From positions 1 through 6,504 of the forward strand of contig JAEYSH010000200.1 of assembly GCA_023434825.1 (NCBI GenBank): DNA of 6,504 bases, given 5' to 3'. The notes beneath the pieces are model-generated. The model was not told the origin of the DNA. It searched no databases and saw only the letters and a program-made list of their open reading frames with translations. Numbering within the stretch: position 1 is the stretch's first letter; every line of letters begins with the position of its first letter. The DNA is from Methanobacteriota archaeon. GTDB lineage: Archaea; Methanobacteriota; Methanobacteria; Methanobacteriales; Methanobacteriaceae. Positions 1 through 5,477 of this stretch are shown here, one piece after another. The position numbers were made by a program, and so were the translations under genes.

Positions 1-440
1 GTATAACACATCACCGAATCTCCATATCTACCAGAGTCAAATAAAATATCGGCTCTTTTAGTTATCATTGACTTTTCATCAATTTTTTCCCCTTCCCATT
101 CTTCAACAGGATACTTTTTAAACTTTATTATTTGAAATAATGAATCATCATCGGTATCATCAGGATACATTTTCCGGAATTCTTTTTCTAACTCTTTAGC
201 GTTTTTAAAGCCTTCTTCACGGGCAAGCTCATCATTTTTAATAATATCTTTAAATTTAGCAACTTCAACTTCTGTTACTTCCGCTTCAAATAATTTTTTA
301 CGTTCCTTAGAAACAAGATTCCAGTAACAATGAAGACGATCACCTGGAGATAAAGGCTTTTTCCACAACTTTCTAATTGTGGTGGTCTTTTTACCAGTTA
401 TAAGTTCAAGATGACTGCTTCCAAATAATAATATTGGCAT
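1..440 (-). CDS. ASCH-domain protein, 3' end cut by window edge
   Basis: This open frame begins at ATG 440-438 and runs off the left edge without a stop, giving 146 complete codons. The N-terminal half looks like an ASCH domain (PUA-like beta-barrel fold, predicted RNA binding): a GKKTTTIR motif at residues 16-23, an SPGDRL turn at about 31-36, a strand-rich FEAEVTEVEV stretch, then the helix with EEGF and KELEKEFRKMYP typical of these small proteins. After the usual domain end (about residue 110) the chain continues with KYPVEEWEGEKIDEKS and ITKRADILFDSGRYGD, so it has a C-terminal extension of unknown size. No membrane segment or signal peptide is visible. The start is supported by a strong GGAGATC ribosome site. 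It lies 32 bases after the radical SAM gene and may be co-transcribed with it. ASCH proteins are suggested to act in RNA-linked regulation or nucleoside chemistry, but the actual role here is unknown. The domain call is moderately secure; function is open. Confidence 0.72.
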   Translation of the reverse strand, partial: MPILLFGSSHLELITGKKTTTIRKLWKKPLSPGDRLHCYWNLVSKERKKLFEAEVTEVEVAKFKDIIKNDELAREEGFKNAKELEKEFRKMYPDDTDDDSLFQIIKFKKYPVEEWEGEKIDEKSMITKRADILFDSGRYGDSVMCY

Positions 441-443
441 TTT

Positions 444-450
444 GATCTCC
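444..450 (-). promoter_or_regulatory. Strong ribosome binding site of the ASCH gene
   Basis: GGAGATC on the minus strand sits just ahead of ATG 440, with six bases between GGAG and the start codon. It is the best Shine-Dalgarno match in the window and fixes the start of the partial gene at the left edge. Confidence 0.8.
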
Positions 451-456
451 TTTATT

Positions 457-463
457 AAAAAAA
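457..463 (-). terminator. T7 run after the radical SAM gene, possible archaeal terminator
   Basis: A run of seven T on the minus strand lies between the radical SAM stop codon (TAA 475-473) and the ASCH ribosome site. Archaeal RNA polymerase can terminate at U-rich stretches without a hairpin, so this may end or attenuate the upstream transcript. The surroundings are A/T-rich throughout and no stem is evident, so it may also be a neutral linker. Low confidence. Confidence 0.3.
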
Positions 464-472
464 GCTTAAAAT

Positions 473-1171
473 TTAATTTATAATCTCTTCCCCAAATTCG
501 GCTGTTTTTATCTTTACATTTTTTTGAAATGGCTTTATTACTTTTGCTATATTTATAAGTTCTTCCCTTGATGGAACATGAGTTCCAATAAGATCAGGAT
601 CAAGTACAGTTTTATCCCGAAATTGTTGTAAAGTATACATATCTGCTTGAATATTTTTTGCAATCTCGATAATATCTTCAATTTCCATTAAGCAAGGTAC
701 ATATGTTGTCCTGCATTCAAGATAAATCCCTTTTTTAATACATGCTTCCATGCTTTTTTTTACATCATCACCAATTGAAGAACCAACAATTTTTTCATAT
801 TTTGAAAATGGTGCTTTTATGTCCAGAGCCACATAATCCAAAATTCCTGTAATTTTTTCAAGTCTTTCAGGATAACATCCATTTGTATCAAGTTTAGTGC
901 TCAATCCATTTTCCTTTGAAAATTTAAAAATTTCTTCAATTTCTTCATGCTGCATAAGAGGCTCTCCGCCAGTTATTACAACACTATCAATAAAATCTAT
1001 TGAATTTTCGATTTTGTTTTTAATTTCTGTAAGCTTTACCTCTTTTCCACCGTCGATAATCTCAGGATTATGGCAATATGGACATTTTAAAGTACATCCT
1101 CCTGTAAAAATGACCAGAGACATTTTTTCTGGATACTCCAGAGAAGATATAATCATTTCGCCAATTATCAT
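473..1171 (-). CDS. NrdG-like radical SAM activating enzyme
   Basis: A 232-residue radical SAM protein. The CxxxCxxC motif (Cys26, Cys30, Cys33, within GGCTLKCPYCHNPE) would hold a [4Fe-4S] cluster that cleaves S-adenosylmethionine. GGEP at residues 68-71 is the SAM amino-group motif, and LDTNG (94-98) and DIKAP (117-121) are later barrel strands conserved in glycyl-radical activases. The linker between the cluster motif and GGEP is short, with no ferredoxin-like cysteine insert, which separates it from the longer activases with extra clusters. Length and motifs fit the family usually annotated as anaerobic ribonucleoside-triphosphate reductase activating protein, whose role is to install the glycyl radical on NrdD. 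No nrdD is in the window, so the partner is inferred only. The start ATG 1171 is preceded directly by an in-frame TAG; Met6 (ATG 1156) is an alternative, and neither has a good ribosome site. The gene lies 33 bases downstream of hisC. Radical SAM membership is certain; the exact target is not. Confidence 0.85.
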   Translation of the reverse strand: MIIGEMIISSLEYPEKMSLVIFTGGCTLKCPYCHNPEIIDGGKEVKLTEIKNKIENSIDFIDSVVITGGEPLMQHEEIEEIFKFSKENGLSTKLDTNGCYPERLEKITGILDYVALDIKAPFSKYEKIVGSSIGDDVKKSMEACIKKGIYLECRTTYVPCLMEIEDIIEIAKNIQADMYTLQQFRDKTVLDPDLIGTHVPSREELINIAKVIKPFQKNVKIKTAEFGEEIIN

Positions 1172-1204
1172 CTATTACCGACCCGATAAAACTTCTAATA
1201 CAAT

Positions 1205-2305
1205 TTAACCAATTAAACTCTCTAAAATTTCAATAAATCTTGCATCTTCTTCCATAGTTCCAACACTTACTCTAATCCAGTATTCATCAAGCCCTTTAAA
1301 GGAATTACAATCCCTTACAATAATTCCTCTTTTTAAAAGCTCTTCTGCAAATTCACCAGATGTCATTCCTGTTTCTCTAATATCAACAAGGATATAATTT
1401 GCTTTTGAAGCGTAAACATTGAGATTTTCAAATTTAGACATGTTTTCATAGAGATATTCTCTGCTTTCAATTCCTACACGAATTGATTCTTTAATATATT
1501 CCTCATCATCTAGGGTTGCAAGAGCTGCAGCGTGAGCTAATTTTGTTAAACTAAAAACTGGTTTTACACGGTGCATATATTCAATAAACTCTTCATTTGA
1601 GAGTGCATAACCAATACGCATTCCAGCAAGACCAAAGACCTTTGAAAATGTTCTTAGTATCAATAAATTATCATATTTATCCAGTAAATCAACGTTATCA
1701 ACTTCAGCAAACTCAATATATGCCTCATCAACTACTACGAGAACATCTGTACTTTCAAGTACCTGTTTTATGTCTTCTGTATCAATTAATCCACCAGTAG
1801 GGTTATTTGGAGTACATAAAAAGATTATCTTTGTTTTATCTGAAATTGCATCTAAAACTGAATCCACATCTACTTTATTTTCTACAACATTCCATTCTGC
1901 ATAAACTGGAACAGCCCCATGGATTTTTAAAGTAAATTCATAGTACATATAAGAAGGTAAAGGAACTATAAATTCGTCTCCAGGTTCAATAAGTGTTTTA
2001 CCTAAAACATCAAGGATTTCATCAGCCCCATCCCCACCAACAATGATATTAGAAGGTTCAACACCACAGTATGCTGCAATTTTCCCTTTTAAGTCTTCTA
2101 AATTTGATTCAGGATACTGGTGCATTGAAGGGGCAACTTTATTTACGGCCTCTACTGCTTTTTTTGATGGACCTAACGGATTTTCATTTGAACCCAGTTT
2201 TATTATCTCATTCTTGTTGATGTTGTATTTAGCCGCTATTTCATCAACAGATCTTCCGGGAACGTAAGGATCAAGCTCTTTTACTATTTTTTTCACTTTT
2301 ACCAT
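1205..2305 (-). CDS. hisC: Histidinol-phosphate aminotransferase
   Basis: A 366-residue PLP-dependent fold-type I aminotransferase that converts imidazole-acetol phosphate and glutamate to histidinol phosphate in histidine synthesis. Residues are numbered from the chosen start. SNENPLG at 39-45 is the N-terminal substrate loop, CTPNNPTG at 164-171 and VVDEAYIEF at about 191-199 bind the cofactor (Asp193, Tyr196), Lys222 in the FSKVFGLAGMRIGY motif forms the Schiff base, and Arg345 in WIRVSVG should bind the substrate carboxylate or phosphate. Length is normal for HisC. The frame is open further upstream to ATG 2347, but that would add 14 non-conserved residues and overlap the preceding gene. 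ATG 2305 (MVKVKK) lies four bases after the preceding TGA, which suggests translational coupling. No other his gene is adjacent, as is common in methanogens with scattered his genes. Some archaeal HisC-like enzymes also handle aromatic amino acids, which the sequence alone cannot exclude. Confidence 0.93.
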   Translation of the reverse strand: MVKVKKIVKELDPYVPGRSVDEIAAKYNINKNEIIKLGSNENPLGPSKKAVEAVNKVAPSMHQYPESNLEDLKGKIAAYCGVEPSNIIVGGDGADEILDVLGKTLIEPGDEFIVPLPSYMYYEFTLKIHGAVPVYAEWNVVENKVDVDSVLDAISDKTKIIFLCTPNNPTGGLIDTEDIKQVLESTDVLVVVDEAYIEFAEVDNVDLLDKYDNLLILRTFSKVFGLAGMRIGYALSNEEFIEYMHRVKPVFSLTKLAHAAALATLDDEEYIKESIRVGIESREYLYENMSKFENLNVYASKANYILVDIRETGMTSGEFAEELLKRGIIVRDCNSFKGLDEYWIRVSVGTMEEDARFIEILESLIG

Positions 2306-2309
2306 GATT

Positions 2310-2783
2310 TCACTTTTCCTGTGCAATTTTATTGTATCTAAGTGCATTTTCTTTAATATTATCTATTTCATCATCATTTAATTTTCTTATAGCTTTTGCA
2401 GGAACACCCAGTATTAAATTACCATCTTCAAATTCCTTTCCTTCTGTAACAACTGCCCCTGCGCCTACAATTGAGTTTTTACCAATTTTTGCGCCATTTA
2501 AAACTGTTGAATTAATCCCAATTAATGTATTATTACCAATTTCACAGCCGTGTAAAACTGCTGCATGGCCTACAGAGACATAATTTCCTAATTTAACAGG
2601 ATATCCTGCTGATGAGTGAATAACACAATTATCCTGAATATTAGAATATTTACCAATATTTATAGGGCTTCTATCACCCCTAATAACGGCATTATACCAT
2701 ATTGAGCTGCCTTCACCGATTTCAACTTCTTTTATTATATATGCGCCTTTAAATATCTTAACACTTTTATGTATATTACCCAT
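2310..2783 (-). CDS. Gamma-carbonic anhydrase-like hexapeptide-repeat protein
   Basis: A 157-residue left-handed beta-helix protein built of hexapeptide turns (IGEGSS, IGKYSN, LGNYVS, IGNNTL, IGKNSI) followed by a C-terminal helix (about 135-155). The three zinc or iron ligands of the gamma-carbonic anhydrase family are present as His56 (CVIH), His73 (VSVGH) and His78 (AVLHG), with the structural Arg35 and Asp37 (IRGDRS) and Gln50. The acidic residue that follows RGD in the Methanosarcina Cam enzyme is Arg38 here, and the loop carrying the Cam proton-shuttle glutamate is absent. It is therefore closer to the short YrdA/CaiE/PaaY group, older annotations of which read 'ferripyochelin-binding protein'. 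Some members hydrate CO2 and others have no shown activity. It is predicted to be a cytoplasmic trimer. The start ATG 2783 has only a weak TGAT-type ribosome site. It lies between glmU and hisC, and its stop is four bases from the hisC start. Family call is secure; catalytic activity is uncertain. Confidence 0.88.
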   Translation of the reverse strand: MGNIHKSVKIFKGAYIIKEVEIGEGSSIWYNAVIRGDRSPINIGKYSNIQDNCVIHSSAGYPVKLGNYVSVGHAAVLHGCEIGNNTLIGINSTVLNGAKIGKNSIVGAGAVVTEGKEFEDGNLILGVPAKAIRKLNDDEIDNIKENALRYNKIAQEK

Positions 2784-2829
2784 AATATCAGCTTAAAAAT
2801 AATCTAAATTAATTAAAAAAATATAAAAT
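2784..2829 (-). promoter_or_regulatory. Intergenic gap with T7 run and TATA-like stretch
   Basis: This 46-base gap is the longest in the window. Just after the glmU TAG, the minus strand reads ATTTTATATT (2829-2820), overlapping a T7 run (2821-2815). The T run could terminate the apgM-glmM-glmU transcript. The TATA-like element could start a new one, since transcription about 25 bases on would begin roughly 10-15 bases before ATG 2783. Both readings rest on base composition in an A/T-rich genome, and no BRE purine box can be distinguished, because it would fall in the glmU 3' end. Confidence 0.3.
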
Positions 2830-4104
2830 CTATTTATCATATTTTAAGATTTTATACTCTTGTTTTACAAGAATCAATGTATTTGAAGGTATATCTTCAT
2901 AAATAATAGTTCCAGAACCGATAGCTGCGTTAATACCTACCTTTACTCCCGGGTTAAAGCTTGAGTTTATACCTGTTTTAACATTATCTCCAAATATTGC
3001 GCCCAGTTTTCTGATACCGCAATCACATTTTTGGCCTTTAATGTTCATTTTAACGTTTTGATTATCAAAACGCAGGTTTGCAATATTTGTACCGGCTGCA
3101 ATGTTACAATTTGCACCTATAACAGAATCCCCAACGTAAGAAAGGTGATTTACATTAGTACCATCCATTATAATAGAATTTTTAATTTCAACGGCATTTC
3201 CAACATTTACATTATTTCCAATGTAAGTACATTTCCTTAAATAGGTGTTAGGACCTATATCACATCCTTCCCCTATAAATACCGGGCCCAAAATGTATGT
3301 TCCAGAACGAATAATACTGTTTTTTCCTAAAAATATGGGGCCATGAATAGTTACGCCTTCTTCAATTTCTCCCAGTATTTTTTCTTTCATTCCACTTATA
3401 AAGTGTTCATTTACATCCAGAAGTTCCCACGGCCTTCCAATATCTATCCATTTATCTTCAGATTTTAGACCTATAACTTTTTTATTTTCACCCATCTGAA
3501 TTTTAAGAGAATCTGTTATTTCATATTCGCCTCTTTCAGATTTTTCTGTTTTATTAATAGCTTCAAAGATGGTTTTATCAAAAACATAAATTCCTGCATT
3601 TATAAGATTGCTTGGAGCTTCTTCAGGAGATGGTTTTTCAATTATATTCTTTATTACATTCCCCTCAATTTCTACAACTCCAAATGAAGAAGGATCTTCA
3701 ACTTCAGTAAGCATTAAAAGTGATGATGCATTTTCAGACTCATAATTCGCGATTAAATCTACAATAAGTCGTGGATCAACAATAATATCCCCATTTAAAA
3801 TTATAAATTCATTATCAACCGCTTCCTGAACGGATTTTATTGCATGGGCCGTTCCAAGTCTCTCTTCTTGAATAATATAAGTTATATTAACTCCAAATGA
3901 AGTCCCATTACCAAAATAGTCTTCAATGGCTTCTTTTTTATATCCTACAACCATTATAATCTCTTTAATCCCCGCATCCCTTAAAGACTCCAGATTATAC
4001 TGAATTATAGGTTTCCCACCTACTTGAAGCATGGTTTTTGGCCGGGTTAATGTAAGAGGACGCATACGGGTTCCTTCACCAGCTGTAAGAATTACTCCTC
4101 TCAT
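2830..4104 (-). CDS. glmU: Bifunctional GlcN-1-P acetyltransferase / GlcNAc-1-P uridylyltransferase
   Basis: A 424-residue two-domain enzyme making the last two steps to UDP-GlcNAc: acetylation of glucosamine-1-phosphate, then uridylyl transfer from UTP. Residues 1-230 are a nucleotidylyltransferase domain with LTAGEGTRMRPLT (6-18), RPKTM (21-25) and Lys31 at the nucleotide and phosphate site, LNGD (103-106) with the metal aspartate, and EKP (156-158) and NAGIYVFD (169-176) at the sugar site. Residues 245-405 are a left-handed beta-helix acyltransferase domain. NHLSYVGDSVIG (319-330) aligns with the bacterial GlmU KxxHLxYLGDxxIG motif, so His320 is the likely catalytic base. Size and layout match the archaeal GlmU of Methanocaldococcus (MJ1101 type). 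The start overlaps the glmM stop as ATGA and has a GAGGGGAT ribosome site. The glmM neighbour supports the amino-sugar role, because homologous archaeal proteins often get the label glucose-1-phosphate thymidylyltransferase. An unusual Cys360-x-Cys362 pair sits before the conserved IRKLGAIFGD turn. Confidence 0.9.
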   Translation of the reverse strand: MRGVILTAGEGTRMRPLTLTRPKTMLQVGGKPIIQYNLESLRDAGIKEIIMVVGYKKEAIEDYFGNGTSFGVNITYIIQEERLGTAHAIKSVQEAVDNEFIILNGDIIVDPRLIVDLIANYESENASSLLMLTEVEDPSSFGVVEIEGNVIKNIIEKPSPEEAPSNLINAGIYVFDKTIFEAINKTEKSERGEYEITDSLKIQMGENKKVIGLKSEDKWIDIGRPWELLDVNEHFISGMKEKILGEIEEGVTIHGPIFLGKNSIIRSGTYILGPVFIGEGCDIGPNTYLRKCTYIGNNVNVGNAVEIKNSIIMDGTNVNHLSYVGDSVIGANCNIAAGTNIANLRFDNQNVKMNIKGQKCDCGIRKLGAIFGDNVKTGINSSFNPGVKVGINAAIGSGTIIYEDIPSNTLILVKQEYKILKYDK

Positions 4105-5456
4105 AATATCCCCTCTATAAATTCTCTGGAAATATTTCTGATTTCCCTGGCCTTTTCCATTGTTCTACCTTCTAAAGTAATTCGTATGAAGGATTCTGTG
4201 CCCGAAGGTCTTATTAGAACCCAGCTTCCATCATTCATGGAAATTCTGACCCCATCTATAAAATTAACATCCTTTACATCATCAAAATAATCAGGGAGCA
4301 CTTCTTTGACTTTTTCCATTATCAATGTTTTTTGAATATCCTCACATTCTATTTTATCTCTTACTGTTGGATAACTTGGTATATTCTCTAAAAGTTTAGA
4401 AAGTGGTCCTTTTTTCTCTACAATTTCAATTATTTTAAGTGCAGATAATATACCATCGGGACACATACAAAAATCAGGATGTAACCATGTTCCCGAAGGT
4501 TCTCCACCAAAAGAAGCATTATTTTCCACTATTACTTGTGCAACGTGTACATCACCGACTTTAGTTCTTATAACTTCGCCCCCTACTTTTTCCATGCAAG
4601 TATCAACACAAAATGATGCATCTACTGTTGTTACTATTTTCCCGCCAATTTTACTGGACACAAGGGCTAAAAGCTTATCAAAATCAGCCATTTTTCCATT
4701 ATCATCTATTGCTATCATTCGGTCAGCATCACCATCATGTGCAATTCCAATATCTGCTCCTGTTGCCTTAACTACCTTCATGAGCTCTGTAAGATTAGCT
4801 TCTGAGGGTTCTGGATTCCTACCGGGGAAAAACCCGTCGGGCTGACAGTTCAACGTAGTGACAGTTAATCCGGCTTTTCTTAAAACCATAGGTGAAATAT
4901 ATGAACCTGCACCACATCCACAATCAACAACGACCTTTAAATTTCCAGTTATATCAACATTATCCAGTAAATCATTGATATAAATAGATATTATATCTTC
5001 ATTATCCTCTATTTTCCCAATATTTTCCCATGAAACTGTGGAAAAACTCTTTTGGTGGACTATTTTTTCAATGGTCCTTTCCTGATCCTGAGTATATGCC
5101 ATTCCTGTAGGGTTCCATAGTTTAATACCATTGTATGGAGAGGGATTATGGGATGCTGTAAGCATAATTCCTAAATCTGCTTTAAGTTTCATTGCTGCAT
5201 AACCAACAAGAGGCGTTGGAACCATTCCAAGACGGATTACATCACAGCCACACTGTAAAATACCTGCAGTAATTGCATTTTCTACCATACGGTTTGATGT
5301 CCTTGTATCGTATCCTATTACGATTTTACGTCCCTTACCACCAACATATGTAGCAGCAGCCATTCCAACTTTAGTTATTAAATCTAAAGTAATTTCACTG
5401 CCTATTTTTCCACGAATACCTGAAGTACCAAATAGCTTTGGAATCATATCATCCAT
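4101..5456 (-). CDS. glmM: Phosphoglucosamine mutase
   Basis: A 451-residue alpha-D-phosphohexomutase, predicted to convert glucosamine-6-phosphate to glucosamine-1-phosphate for UDP-GlcNAc synthesis. All four family signatures are present: LTASHNPSPYNG (99-110) with phosphoserine Ser102, the DGDADR magnesium loop (241-246), the GGEPSG sugar-specificity loop (317-322), and the RPSGTE phosphate-binding loop (416-421) in the last domain. The N-terminal LFGTSGIRG is also typical. Length is normal. Archaeal relatives can act on glucose- or mannose-phosphate, but the glmU gene overlapping its 3' end by four bases argues for the amino-sugar substrate. The start at ATG 5456 has GGTG five bases upstream; Met4 (ATG 5447, giving MIPKLFGTSG) is an alternative that matches typical family N-termini. 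The gene follows apgM after 21 bases and is probably in the same transcript. Confidence 0.92.
   Translation of the reverse strand: MDDMIPKLFGTSGIRGKIGSEITLDLITKVGMAAATYVGGKGRKIVIGYDTRTSNRMVENAITAGILQCGCDVIRLGMVPTPLVGYAAMKLKADLGIMLTASHNPSPYNGIKLWNPTGMAYTQDQERTIEKIVHQKSFSTVSWENIGKIEDNEDIISIYINDLLDNVDITGNLKVVVDCGCGAGSYISPMVLRKAGLTVTTLNCQPDGFFPGRNPEPSEANLTELMKVVKATGADIGIAHDGDADRMIAIDDNGKMADFDKLLALVSSKIGGKIVTTVDASFCVDTCMEKVGGEVIRTKVGDVHVAQVIVENNASFGGEPSGTWLHPDFCMCPDGILSALKIIEIVEKKGPLSKLLENIPSYPTVRDKIECEDIQKTLIMEKVKEVLPDYFDDVKDVNFIDGVRISMNDGSWVLIRPSGTESFIRITLEGRTMEKAREIRNISREFIEGIL
4108..4115 (-). promoter_or_regulatory. Ribosome binding site of glmU inside glmM
   Basis: GAGGGGAT on the minus strand lies within the last codons of glmM, three bases before ATG 4104. 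Together with the ATGA start-stop overlap it supports translational coupling of glmU to glmM and fixes the glmU start. Confidence 0.75.
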
Positions 5457-5461
5457 ATTTA

Positions 5462-5465
5462 CACC
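5462..5465 (-). promoter_or_regulatory. Ribosome binding site of glmM (first ATG)
   Basis: GGTG on the minus strand stands five bases before ATG 5456 in the 21-base gap after apgM. It favours the first ATG over the in-frame ATG 5447. The latter is itself preceded by GGATGAT, which could also pair with 16S rRNA, so the choice is not certain. Confidence 0.5.
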
Positions 5466-5477
5466 AAATTGATTAAA

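Noticed and set aside
1172..1204. Possible promoter in the hisC to radical SAM gap
   Set aside because: Only 33 bases, with no clear TATA element or long T run; read-through from hisC is the simpler explanation.
897..1208. Plus-strand open frame of about 100 codons opposite the radical SAM gene
   Set aside because: It lies entirely across a well-supported minus-strand gene, has a low-complexity Ser/Ile/Phe-rich product, no recognisable domain and no convincing ribosome site.
464..2797. Shared minus-strand string TTTTAAGCT before the ASCH gene and before the carbonic-anhydrase-like gene
   Set aside because: It is nine bases in very A/T-rich gaps, at different distances from the start codons and with no symmetry beyond AAGCTT in one copy. 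Chance is a sufficient explanation.
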